Origin: Candidatus Kaiserbacteria bacterium RIFCSPHIGHO2_01_FULL_53_31
GTDB taxonomy: Bacteria; Patescibacteriota; Minisyncoccia; Phycocordibacterales; Phycocordibacteraceae
Assembly (NCBI GenBank): GCA_001781095.1
Contig: MFKU01000016.1
Coordinates: 1-57,212, forward strand
Direction of reading: 5' to 3'
Length of the DNA stretch: 57,212 nt
This document shows, one piece after another, positions 29,851 through 39,046 of this stretch; position 1 is the stretch's first letter, and the number at the start of each line of letters is the position of its first letter. The notes under the pieces are model-generated. The model was not told the origin of the DNA. It made no database searches and saw nothing but the letters and a program-made list of their open reading frames with translations. The translations under genes were made by a program, and so were the position numbers.

Positions 29851-31998
29851 CTATGTCATGTTCTCGAATTGCTCGTGAGTGTGAATCGTAGCGACAGGCT
29901 TCCCTTCCAAAAAGCCGGAGATTTTTTCGATCAATTTTCTATTTGAAGCATCAATGAGTCCCTCAACATGGCTGATGGAAGCCGCGAGATGAGACGTGAG
30001 GAAAACGTTTGGCAGACGGCGTAATTCATCGTGACGTGGCAGTGGCTCCTCGTCAAAGACGTCAAGGCACGCAAATATGTCGCCTTTCTTGAGGCGTGTG
30101 AAAAGTGCCACTGTATCTACTAACCCTGCTCGCGCGGAGTTGATAAACACGGTCCCGGGGCGTAGCGTGTTGATTTCGCGTTCACCGAAGCTCCTCTCGG
30201 TTCTCGGCGAGAGTCCTCTCTGAAGCGATACCACGTCCGCGCGTAACGCTTGAGCGAGAGAGGCCTTCTCTGCCCCGAGCGATTGAAGCGTGTCCCGATC
30301 TGCGTGTTCCGAGTCCACGAGGACACGACAGCCGTGCGCTACGAAGAGCGGAATGGTTCTCTTCGTAATTTCTCCGTACCCAATAATCCCGATTGTGCGC
30401 CCCTGAAGCATGTGGGTACTCAGGCCTGTTGGGTTACCGGACGCTGACTGTGCTGGCCGTACAAACTTTAACGCATGCGTAAACCTCGCCGGCAATACCC
30501 GTTTTACGACATCGCGTACGCTCTTTTTGAATTCCACCGTTCTGTTGGACACAGAAAAATTCCATCCTCCCCGCCGCATAACGTCATGAGACACGCTTGC
30601 ACAACGCACTCCCACGAGTGCCTGCATAACGATAAATTCTGCTACCGCGTCAGCATACACATCGGCGGTATTAATAATCGGTATATGATGCTCGATCGCG
30701 AGCGCCCCTCCCCACTTCTTGACCGATGCGCCAATCACGCCCAGGACTGAAACGGCGGGCAGTTGCGCGAGATGAGCTGTGTCGAGTGGTTTGCCGTGCG
30801 GTCCGCCGGTAATGACTGCAACAACCTTCTCTCGTGCTTCCTTCGAGAGCGTCCCGAGATTCCCCTCGTAGACGATCGTGAACCTGCTCGCAAGACCTGG
30901 CAACTCCTTTTTCATCACTGAAGGATTAAGTACCAGCACTGAAGGGGCGTCCTTTGTGGGAAGCACGCGTCTGATGTTGCTCTCTGAAACAACCGCCTGC
31001 GCGGCCGCTGGTACCGCTGAGGTCTCGCCAAGAAACGACCAGTTAATAGGCCCTTGGTGCCCATTCTCGATAAGCTCCACGAGATGGAGCGCCGCAAGCG
31101 CGTGACGAAGCGCGTGCGGGGGCAGCGTACCGGATACGATAGCGTCGAAAAAAGACTCGAATTCATCGTCAATGCCGCCATCCGCACCTGACGTACTTTC
31201 GATCTTTTCTTCTTTCCCTTCTCCGCTTCGATAGATGTGGAGCGACGACCCGTCACAGACAAACGATATGCCGTAGCCATGAAAAGCATACCGCTCAAGG
31301 CGAGACCCGGCGGAATTATTTGCAGAGAATGTCGCCTGCCGATCGCCCCATTCGATGAGTGCAGAGAAATTCTCTCGCGACTCGGCACTCCCACCATTAC
31401 CGACCGAGTAGAGTGCCGTCGGCCGCTCCCCCATGACAAAACACAGTACATCAAGCGCATGAATAGAGTTGGCGCCGAGCCATGTTCTCATGCCGAACGG
31501 GGCCGGGACGGTGGCATTCGGTTTATTAAATACGGCCTCTGCAGTGAGGAGCGACTCACGATCTATTCGTTTCGTTATTTCTTGAATCGATCTCTGAAAT
31601 CGGCGATTGAAACCGGCTACGGCGGTAAGAGAGCGTTTTTGCGCAGCATCGCACATTTCTTTAAGTTGACTCGTATTCTGCGCCGGCGGTTTTTCTACAA
31701 ACAGGTGCTTGCCGGCCTTAAGTGCAGCAAGACCGTACGAATAATGCACATCCGCAGGGCCAAAAACACACACGGCATCAATGTCATTGCGCTCGAGAAG
31801 TGCCGACGCGTCGTGCGTAACAAAAGGGATTCTATAGGTTTTGCCGGCTTTCTGGGCGGCATCAAGGTTGATATCGCAAATCCCCTGCATCACACATTTT
31901 CCTGCCGCGCATAGGCGCGCGAGCGCCGGAAGATGCCTCTTTACCGTCATATGTCCGACGCCGATAATGCCGAGACGAATGGGCAGTGTGTTTTGCAT
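29851..31998 (-). CDS. Fusion: Gfo/Idh/MocA oxidoreductase + D-2-hydroxyacid dehydrogenase
   Basis: N-term IRLGIIGVGHMTVKRHLPAL...LFVEKPPAQNTSQL...AVAGFNRRF; C-term GRTIGIIGYGEITKRTIPLFVAHGCRV...LRPGTVFINSARAGLVDTVAL...LDVFDEEPLP. Confidence 0.9.
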   Translation of the reverse strand: MQNTLPIRLGIIGVGHMTVKRHLPALARLCAAGKCVMQGICDINLDAAQKAGKTYRIPFVTHDASALLERNDIDAVCVFGPADVHYSYGLAALKAGKHLFVEKPPAQNTSQLKEMCDAAQKRSLTAVAGFNRRFQRSIQEITKRIDRESLLTAEAVFNKPNATVPAPFGMRTWLGANSIHALDVLCFVMGERPTALYSVGNGGSAESRENFSALIEWGDRQATFSANNSAGSRLERYAFHGYGISFVCDGSSLHIYRSGEGKEEKIESTSGADGGIDDEFESFFDAIVSGTLPPHALRHALAALHLVELIENGHQGPINWSFLGETSAVPAAAQAVVSESNIRRVLPTKDAPSVLVLNPSVMKKELPGLASRFTIVYEGNLGTLSKEAREKVVAVITGGPHGKPLDTAHLAQLPAVSVLGVIGASVKKWGGALAIEHHIPIINTADVYADAVAEFIVMQALVGVRCASVSHDVMRRGGWNFSVSNRTVEFKKSVRDVVKRVLPARFTHALKFVRPAQSASGNPTGLSTHMLQGRTIGIIGYGEITKRTIPLFVAHGCRVLVDSEHADRDTLQSLGAEKASLAQALRADVVSLQRGLSPRTERSFGEREINTLRPGTVFINSARAGLVDTVALFTRLKKGDIFACLDVFDEEPLPRHDELRRLPNVFLTSHLAASISHVEGLIDASNRKLIEKISGFLEGKPVATIHTHEQFENMT

Positions 31999-32010
31999 TT
32001 GAGTAGGCAA

Positions 32011-32020
32011 AGTATATAGT
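32011..32020. promoter_or_regulatory. Shared bidirectional -10 element agtatatagt
   Basis: + strand TATAGT 32015-32020 (-35 TTGCAT 31993-31998, N16); minus strand TATACT 32016-32011. Confidence 0.5.
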
Positions 32021-32030
32021 AATCTGCACG

Positions 32031-32837
32031 ATGGTTAAAGCGCTCCGGACTATTCTCTCGTTCATACGCTATTATCTCGATACGCTCCTATTGTTTCTCT
32101 ACCTCGGCACGATCGGATTCATATTCCAAAAAAATCGCGTCCTGCTCCACCAGTTACGTAATAAATTCGTCTTTTTCAAGGCGCCTCCAATTGTCCTACG
32201 ACTACCAATCATAACGCTCGCCGAAGCGACCCAAAAGGAACAGACGGTTCTCATGTCCGAACCGGCGATCATCCAAGGCAACGTGTCATTGTATGAATTG
32301 CTGGCGCTCAATATGTTTGTAAAAACTTTCGACCCTGCAACCATCTTTGAGATCGGAACCTTTGATGGGAGAACGACGCTCAACTTTGCCCGCAATTGTT
32401 CTCCCAACACAAAAATCTATACGCTCGACCTGCCGAAAGATGAAACCAGTACCGCACTGCTAACAGTCGCGCGAAGCGATCAGAATCTCATCAACACGAA
32501 CATCACCGGCGCTCGCCTCCTCCGAAGCACCGATACCATGTCGAGGAAAAAGATTACCCAACTCTATGGCGATTCTGCAAAATTCGACTTTACTCCCTAC
32601 TTAAATTCCATCGATTTCATCTTTATTGACGGCGCACACACGTATGAATACGTGAAGAATGATACGGCAATCGCGCTCAAGCTACTTCGCAATGGGAAAG
32701 GCGTTATTCTATGGCACGACTATGATCCCTTGCATGAAGGTTCTGTCCGCGCCATAGAAGAACTCCAGGCAGCGCATCCGTCGTGGGATGTGCGCCATGT
32801 CGAGGGGACCAACGTGGTCTGTCTTGTGCTCAAGTAG
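32031..32837 (+). CDS. Class I SAM-dependent methyltransferase (Methyltransf_24-like)
   Basis: ATIFEIGTFDGRTTLNFARN; IDFIFIDGAHTYEYVKNDTAIALKLL. Confidence 0.8.
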   Translation: MVKALRTILSFIRYYLDTLLLFLYLGTIGFIFQKNRVLLHQLRNKFVFFKAPPIVLRLPIITLAEATQKEQTVLMSEPAIIQGNVSLYELLALNMFVKTFDPATIFEIGTFDGRTTLNFARNCSPNTKIYTLDLPKDETSTALLTVARSDQNLINTNITGARLLRSTDTMSRKKITQLYGDSAKFDFTPYLNSIDFIFIDGAHTYEYVKNDTAIALKLLRNGKGVILWHDYDPLHEGSVRAIEELQAAHPSWDVRHVEGTNVVCLVLK

Positions 32838-33543
32838 ACGCAGCCTGTTTCCTGATCACAAGCAAATTCTGCTTAGCATCGCCTTTCTCATCGCGCTCGA
32901 CAGTGAGCCCGTAACGAGCGCCCATGTCACGGAACCATTCGTACGGATAGAAGAAGTTTCGCCGCATAACCGTGTCATAGATCGAACCGGTCTTGCTCAA
33001 GAAAACAGTGGCTAAAAAGACGCTTCGATCTCCCATGACCTTGTGCAGATTCGCAAAGAGCGTCTCGATGTCCTCGGGCGGCATATGGGTCAAGACGCTG
33101 ATCGCCAGAAGATAGTCAAATGTTTTCCCCTGAACCTCTTTGAACTCGATATTGTCCGTGTAAAAGAGGTTCGGCCGCTTGCCTTCGAGACTCGCCCCGC
33201 GGAGAAACTCGCGTCCCGCCTCCAGAATTTCTTCGCTTATATCGACGCCTGTATAGTTGCCTGTCTCAAGATACTTAATGATGTTCAAACCGCCGCGAAG
33301 GCTGCCACAGCCCACGTCAAGCACCGTGTGCTGTGGCATGAGCCCATAGCGCTGTAGTAATTCAATTTGACCTTTCGAACCCATCTCCCACCGACCGCCG
33401 ACCGCATCTCTGGGATTCAACTTCGTCCGACGCTTCATGACCGCCCGGTAGTATTCCCTGTAGGGACGACGACGATACCGGAGCAATAGTATACTGTCGC
33501 TCAGGCGCTGTAGCGCAGAAGCAATCAAGGAGGGAAATAACAT
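32830..33543 (-). CDS. Class I SAM-dependent methyltransferase (start possibly 33591)
   Basis: HTVLDVGCGSLRGGLNIIKYLETGNYTGVDISEEILEAG. Confidence 0.85.
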   Translation of the reverse strand: MLFPSLIASALQRLSDSILLLRYRRRPYREYYRAVMKRRTKLNPRDAVGGRWEMGSKGQIELLQRYGLMPQHTVLDVGCGSLRGGLNIIKYLETGNYTGVDISEEILEAGREFLRGASLEGKRPNLFYTDNIEFKEVQGKTFDYLLAISVLTHMPPEDIETLFANLHKVMGDRSVFLATVFLSKTGSIYDTVMRRNFFYPYEWFRDMGARYGLTVERDEKGDAKQNLLVIRKQAAST

Positions 33544-33560
33544 AGCGCTATCGACAACGA

Positions 33561-34295
33561 CTAGGCGAAGAACGTGGTCCCACTCTGCCATTTCGGGACC
33601 TTGCCGATAGAGTGTAGTGCATCATCGGTCGTAGAGAGATGCTTTCTCCGCGAATACGGCCAATATTTCATTGTTGTGCGATCGGCCTTAGCCGTTTTAC
33701 TCGTGAATTGCCCCGAGCCGCTAAAATGCGTCCCCTCCTGCAACCCTATGCCCGAGGAGATGACTTCTCGCGCTTCCGGAAAATGCTGGAGTGCGTAGAA
33801 CGTCGCATCCAGACCGGTGGAGCCGGAAAGCCACAGCATGTCTCTCTTGCCGAAGAAATCGGGCACCGCGTCTAGAAGCAGATATTTCAATCCTCGAAAC
33901 CACAGGCGCTCCATCATGACGAGAATGATGCGGATGCCGAGCGCTCGCCACATAAGCTGGTTGCGCGCGCGAAAATTAATAATCGTTATTACGACATCAG
34001 TGAGGCCGAGGGTGCGCACGAACTCGCGATCCGTGCCAGTCGCTGACAAGAGCACAACTTCGTCGGGATGGCTCTTCTTGAATGAATCTTGTATATGCTC
34101 GCGGTTCCGTAACTCCTCGATGGGAACAAACGCAATAATCTTCGACCCGTATTTTTGCCGGTACAGTACGCCAAGTTCACAGGCGTTATTAGCCGTCAGC
34201 ACAAACGGCACTGCTACGGCGGGTAGCGCGGCGTTTGGCTTCGAACCGAGAACGACGATCTGGGCTTCACCTATGGTATTGCGCGAACTGTTCAT
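33561..34295 (-). CDS. Glycan-locus protein of unknown function
   Basis: Intact 244-aa ORF overlapping the next gene start by 4 nt; AQIVVLGSKPNAALPAVAVPFVLTANNACELG; no confident family. Confidence 0.6.
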   Translation of the reverse strand: MNSSRNTIGEAQIVVLGSKPNAALPAVAVPFVLTANNACELGVLYRQKYGSKIIAFVPIEELRNREHIQDSFKKSHPDEVVLLSATGTDREFVRTLGLTDVVITIINFRARNQLMWRALGIRIILVMMERLWFRGLKYLLLDAVPDFFGKRDMLWLSGSTGLDATFYALQHFPEAREVISSGIGLQEGTHFSGSGQFTSKTAKADRTTMKYWPYSRRKHLSTTDDALHSIGKVPKWQSGTTFFA

Positions 34296-35425
34296 GATGT
34301 ATGCTGTGCTGCTTTTATGAATAATTGATTACATGCGTTCGCATATCGCTCCAGACTAAAGCCGTCCGCGGTACGTTTCGCACGCTCTTTCATTGAGTAT
34401 AGCTCCTCCTTCGATAAAGCCGCAATTTTCAGCATCTTTTCTGCTATATCGTGCGGTTCGGGTTCAAGGAAGAAACCGTTGTTGCCGTCCGCGAGGTATT
34501 CACAAATGCCAGCTACCCGCGTCGAGAGAAGCGGTAGCCCAAATGCCATCCCCTCCATGGAAACGATCGAAAAGCCTTCATACCGTGAGGTCATAAGGAA
34601 AAAATCGCTCATGCTGTAGAAACGGTGGAGATCTTTCCGCTCTCCGACCATGATGACCCTGTTCTGCACACTGAGCTCCTCTGCGTGCCGCAGAGTCGGC
34701 TCCCTAAGCGCCCCGTCGCCGACGAGTACGAGGCGAAAGTCAGCGCGTGATCGCGCCGCCTCCGCAAACGCATCAATCATGAGTGAGTGGTTCTTCTGAT
34801 AGATAAAGCGAGCAATGCAGAGAAATACCACGTCGCTCGTGCCGATGCCGAATTCGCGCCGAATGCTCTCCCGCTCGGGACCATAGACGCACTGTGATTT
34901 TTCAATCGCGGCTAGATCAACGCCGTTATATATGACCGTTAATTTCTCCGGGCTGTAGCCCGCGCTGTCTGCGAGTGCAGCGACGACTTTCTTTGAGTCT
35001 CCAATTGTTGTATACGTTACCCTGTCGAGAATCTTGTTAATCAGCCTATGGAGGACGCTTCGTTTTGGCACCGTCCCATACTCCGCTGCAATTGCCCGAA
35101 ATCCAAAAAAAGGTTGCAGCGTGCGGAATATCGCATTGCCGAAGAACCCGCTCGATTTGACGATGTCAGGTCGAATGCGGCGAAAGAGTGCTATGAGCTT
35201 GCTCCACTCTGAAATATCGTGCCAATTCTTAAAATCCAACCTATGCACCGCAACCCCAGGTGGCACTAAATCGTAGAAATCACCCTGAAATGATACATGC
35301 GAAAGTGTGATCAAATACACATCAAATATCGACTTGTCGAGAAGCGTCAGTTGGTCAATAGCGAGCCGTTGCGTGCCGCCAATATTCAAGTTCTTCTCTC
35401 CTATGACCACTTTGATTTTCGACAT
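34292..35425 (-). CDS. Family 4 glycosyltransferase
   Basis: MSKIKVVIGEKNLNIGGTQRLAIDQL; FLCIARFIYQKNHSLMIDAFAEA; SRYEGFSIVSMEGMAFGLPLLST. Confidence 0.92.
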   Translation of the reverse strand: MSKIKVVIGEKNLNIGGTQRLAIDQLTLLDKSIFDVYLITLSHVSFQGDFYDLVPPGVAVHRLDFKNWHDISEWSKLIALFRRIRPDIVKSSGFFGNAIFRTLQPFFGFRAIAAEYGTVPKRSVLHRLINKILDRVTYTTIGDSKKVVAALADSAGYSPEKLTVIYNGVDLAAIEKSQCVYGPERESIRREFGIGTSDVVFLCIARFIYQKNHSLMIDAFAEAARSRADFRLVLVGDGALREPTLRHAEELSVQNRVIMVGERKDLHRFYSMSDFFLMTSRYEGFSIVSMEGMAFGLPLLSTRVAGICEYLADGNNGFFLEPEPHDIAEKMLKIAALSKEELYSMKERAKRTADGFSLERYANACNQLFIKAAQHTS

Positions 35426-35438
35426 GGTGATATTCAAT

Positions 35439-36512
35439 CTAACGTATATTCTGCAGGACTGTTTGCGCATCCTCTTTTCCGAATCCGCGTGGGTTGTTGC
35501 CGGCTCGCTCGAGAGACATGCCGTCGACGAGCATTGGGATATCTTTCTCCTGTATGCCGAGCTCATGAAGTCGGGTGGCAAGACCGATATCTTTCATAAG
35601 ATCCTCGACGGCTTTTGCCGCCTCTTCAGCGTTCGCTGCACCCAGAAGCTCAATAATCTCCCTATTGTTGTTGAATAGAATGATCTGTGGGAGCGTGAGC
35701 GCCACGGCATGGCCGTGCGGAATACCATAATGGGACGTAAGCGGATAGGACATGGCATGACAAGCGGTTGTCTTGGAAATATTAATGGCTTTGCCGGAAA
35801 GATGCGCGGCTTTTGCCATGCCGTTCCGAGACACGTCATCGGGCCGTTGCACCGCATCTCGTAGATGCTGTAGCGCGATCTTGATCGCCTCGGTCGCATA
35901 TTGTTTAGACTCATCTGTCGCGCGTACCGACCAGTATGACTCGATGCCCTGCGAGAGAGCATCCATACCGGTCGTCGCCGTGATAAAGGAAGGCAATCGA
36001 TTTGTGAACTGCGCATCTACTATTGCCCAGTCTGGAAGCATCGCTGGATGCGCGAGCGAATACTTCCGCTCGTCAATATATACGACGGCAAAATGGGTCG
36101 CCTCGCTCCCCGTTCCCGCGGTCGTGGGGATCGCTACAAGCGGCTTCCCCGGACATACCAGCGCCTCCGTACCCGTTACAAAACCTCGCGCGGTGCCAAC
36201 GTTATTGGAAAGGATGTTGACGCTCTTCGCCATATCTATCACGCTACCGCCGCCGACCGCGATCACAAGATCGGGAATCACTTTTTTGAATCGTTCACAC
36301 TGTCTCTCGACGTCCTCAAGAGTCGGATTAACCAAGAAATCGGAAAGTCGTGTGACAACAAATGATGTGAGTAGTGGGTCAATTAACCTTGACGCTCCAG
36401 AATTTTCATACAGCGTCTTGCCCGTAAAGAGACTGACCCGATGTGGCGCTACTTCAGCCAGTATTTCTTCCAATTTCTGTATGCTTTTTCGGCCAACATA
36501 CTCTTTTTGCAT
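35439..36512 (-). CDS. Iron-containing alcohol dehydrogenase, predicted phosphonoacetaldehyde reductase (PhpC/FomC-like)
   Basis: VIAVGGGSVIDMAKSVN; TTAGTGSEATHFAVVY; CHAMSYPLTSHYGIPHGHAVAL metal-binding region; adjacent to Ppd and PEP mutase. Confidence 0.88.
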   Translation of the reverse strand: MQKEYVGRKSIQKLEEILAEVAPHRVSLFTGKTLYENSGASRLIDPLLTSFVVTRLSDFLVNPTLEDVERQCERFKKVIPDLVIAVGGGSVIDMAKSVNILSNNVGTARGFVTGTEALVCPGKPLVAIPTTAGTGSEATHFAVVYIDERKYSLAHPAMLPDWAIVDAQFTNRLPSFITATTGMDALSQGIESYWSVRATDESKQYATEAIKIALQHLRDAVQRPDDVSRNGMAKAAHLSGKAINISKTTACHAMSYPLTSHYGIPHGHAVALTLPQIILFNNNREIIELLGAANAEEAAKAVEDLMKDIGLATRLHELGIQEKDIPMLVDGMSLERAGNNPRGFGKEDAQTVLQNIR

Positions 36513-36514
36513 AC

Positions 36515-37654
36515 TTATTTTGGCGTTATGCGACGTAGAAAGCTCATAAAGTCCTTCTTATTTTCAAGCGGCGTGCGCGTTGGCCGCCCGAGGTCGCTTC
36601 TGCTCCCCTCTTTTATCCGTATTTCAAGAAGCGCTGGACCGTGGAGCTTCTTTACACGAGTGAGCGCCGTGCGCAATTTCTTTGGATCTGAAACGACGGC
36701 TGCGTTCTTATAGCCGCACGCCCGTGCAATGTCTTCGAAATGCGCTATGTATCCTGCCGTTGGCTGGCCGCCCACCGACTCATGTACTCCGTTGTTGAAC
36801 ACGATATGTTTGAAGTTTTTTGGTGCGGCTTGGCCAATGACTACCCATCCCCCAAGATGCATAATTGCCGCGCCGTCGCCGTCAAAGCAATACACAGGGC
36901 GCGCGGGCTGCGCGAGCGCAATGCCGAGCGCGATTTGCGATGCGTGGCCCATTGAGCCAACGGTGAGAAAATCCTTTTCGTGCTGGCCTCCCTTTCGCTT
37001 TCGCAATTCGAACAACTCTCGCGAAAGTTTGCCCGTAGTCGATACCACGATCGCCTTCTCTTCAATGGCGGAGACACACATTTCGAGCGCGGCCTCGCGC
37101 GTTAGCGGATACCGACTTATCTTTTTTGCCACTGATGTGTAGGGCGCAAAGGTTCCTTCACGAACGACGATGGCCACTGGTCGGTTCTCTTTTTTTGCTC
37201 GTTCGTACATTTTTTGCGCGACTGAAACAGCCTTCGCATCGGTCTGTGGGAGAATGGCGTGCGGTATCTTGAGCGTGGTGAGCAATGGTAGCGTGAGTGG
37301 CCCCTGTGTGAGATGCTGTGGTTCGTCTTTTATCCCGGGCTCTCCTCTCCAGCCGATAATGAGTAGCATCGGTATGCCGTAAACACCCCTACCGGCAAGT
37401 GACAAAAGTGGATTCACCGCATTGCCAATTCCGGAATTTTGAAGATAGACGACCCCGACTTTCCCCGTGGCAAGATAGTGTCCGACAGCAAGACTTATCG
37501 CGTTGCCCTCGTTTGCCGCGATGACATGTAATCGCTTATTCGTATGGTCTGATACGTATGCGCAGAAATTTTTTAAAAGTGAGTCTGGCACACCCGTGAA
37601 GAAATGCCCGCCCCCCCCTCGAAGCGCGTCGAAAATAGTTTTAGGATATACCAT
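36515..37654 (-). CDS. Phosphonopyruvate decarboxylase
   Basis: [17 protein letters not shown]...[44 protein letters not shown] motif [12 protein letters not shown]...[13 protein letters not shown]. Confidence 0.94.
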   Translation of the reverse strand: MVYPKTIFDALRGGGGHFFTGVPDSLLKNFCAYVSDHTNKRLHVIAANEGNAISLAVGHYLATGKVGVVYLQNSGIGNAVNPLLSLAGRGVYGIPMLLIIGWRGEPGIKDEPQHLTQGPLTLPLLTTLKIPHAILPQTDAKAVSVAQKMYERAKKENRPVAIVVREGTFAPYTSVAKKISRYPLTREAALEMCVSAIEEKAIVVSTTGKLSRELFELRKRKGGQHEKDFLTVGSMGHASQIALGIALAQPARPVYCFDGDGAAIMHLGGWVVIGQAAPKNFKHIVFNNGVHESVGGQPTAGYIAHFEDIARACGYKNAAVVSDPKKLRTALTRVKKLHGPALLEIRIKEGSRSDLGRPTRTPLENKKDFMSFLRRITPK

Positions 37655-38972
37655 TTGTTTTTCGCTCGATAAGCGTGAGTATCTCTTTGATGGGCATGCA
37701 GTATTCCTTTGCGGCCTCATGTGCCCGTCCATGTTTCAAAATACGCTCCGCGGTCTTAAGCATCGCCGGATAGGCACTGCGAAGCAGGTGGTTCGCATAA
37801 ATCACCATGTTGACTCCAGCTTTCTCTAGTTGCGACTCGGTAATCTTGTCATAGGTTGAAGGTACGACGAGAAGCGGGGCGCGGTTTTTAAACTTCTTGT
37901 ACTCCTTGCAGAACACCAAAATCTCTTTCGCATCTTTCTCCTTGCTGTGAATCATAATCCCATCAGCGCCGGCATCGATATAGGCCCGCGCACGTTTGAG
38001 TGCATCGGCAAGACCCTTGCTCGCAATAAGGCTCTCGATTCGAGCGATGATATAAAAATTATTGGTGACTTGAGCCTGTTTACCTCGCCGGATTTTTTCA
38101 CTAAATTTTTTAACGCTCTCTAACTCTTGTTTTACGGCCGTGCCAAAGAGCGAATTTCGCTTTAGTCCACATTTATCTTCAATCACCACAGCCGACACGC
38201 CGAGTCGCTCGAGCGAACGAACGGTGTAGGGGAAATGCTCAATGGAACCGCCAGTATCACCATCAAACATGATGGGCTTGGTCGTGACTTCAAGAATATC
38301 AGCAACCGTACGCAGTCTCGACGTGAGGTCAACCACTTCGATATCCGGCTTCCCTTTGTTCGTCGAATCTGTTAGGCTTGAGATCCAGAAGAAATCGAAT
38401 TCCTTCCTGACGCCCTTTTCCACCACATGCACGTGCTCTGCAATGAGTGCTGAGAGCCCGCTATGTGCTTCAATACCGCGAATGATCGGCCGCACATTAA
38501 GCAATCGATGGAATCGCTCGAGTCGCATTTGCGGGGTCGTCCCAATTTCTTTCAATGCATCATTGAGTGCTGTCGAAGAGATATTCGTTGTGTACTGCGG
38601 TTCTATAAGTCTGCCTCCCCACTTTTTAAGAGTATCGATGACTTGCTGCCGCGTTTCCTGCTGTACTCCCGTCTTCCAGTCGTCGCCGTGAACGACATAA
38701 TCTGGTTTGAGTTTTTTCAGATTGGGACGATAGTCGAGAACCTCTTGGGAAATAACACGAGAAACCCCCTTTATGCTTTCTATGATCGCACGACGCTGCT
38801 CATAATTCATATATGGCAAGCGTTTGTAGCTCGCGATCGCCTGATCAGTCAGCAAACCAACCACCACGTCTCCTAGCTTCGCCGCTTCGTTGATGATATT
38901 CAAATGACCCGGATGCACCAAATCCGCGCTCATCGCGACATAGGCAATCTTCGGTTTCCTTGATCTTTCCAT
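37641..38972 (-). CDS. Bifunctional nucleotidyltransferase-phosphoenolpyruvate mutase (Fom1-type architecture)
   Basis: N-term [11 protein letters not shown] (HxGH) and [11 protein letters not shown]-term PepM with FDGDTGG and [15 protein letters not shown] (EDK-X5-NS signature). Confidence 0.95.
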   Translation of the reverse strand: MERSRKPKIAYVAMSADLVHPGHLNIINEAAKLGDVVVGLLTDQAIASYKRLPYMNYEQRRAIIESIKGVSRVISQEVLDYRPNLKKLKPDYVVHGDDWKTGVQQETRQQVIDTLKKWGGRLIEPQYTTNISSTALNDALKEIGTTPQMRLERFHRLLNVRPIIRGIEAHSGLSALIAEHVHVVEKGVRKEFDFFWISSLTDSTNKGKPDIEVVDLTSRLRTVADILEVTTKPIMFDGDTGGSIEHFPYTVRSLERLGVSAVVIEDKCGLKRNSLFGTAVKQELESVKKFSEKIRRGKQAQVTNNFYIIARIESLIASKGLADALKRARAYIDAGADGIMIHSKEKDAKEILVFCKEYKKFKNRAPLLVVPSTYDKITESQLEKAGVNMVIYANHLLRSAYPAMLKTAERILKHGRAHEAAKEYCMPIKEILTLIERKTNGIS

Positions 38973-39031
38973 ACTATGACTCCTGATGTAGAGCCCTTAC
39001 TATACTCCAAACCTCTTGATTTTGCATGATA

Positions 39032-39037
39032 TATACT
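39032..39037 (+). promoter_or_regulatory. -10 box TATACT, 9 nt upstream of ATG 39047
   Basis: gatatatactagcgaggcaatg. Confidence 0.55.
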
Positions 39038-39046
39038 AGCGAGGCA

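Noticed and set aside
31237-31914. 225-aa plus-strand ORF
   Set aside because: Antisense shadow of the Gfo/Idh-hydroxyacid dehydrogenase fusion.
35439-38972. Full fosfomycin biosynthetic cluster
   Set aside because: Only Fom1/Fom2/FomC-type enzymes are present; no radical-SAM methyltransferase (Fom3), no HppE (Fom4) and no resistance kinases in the window.
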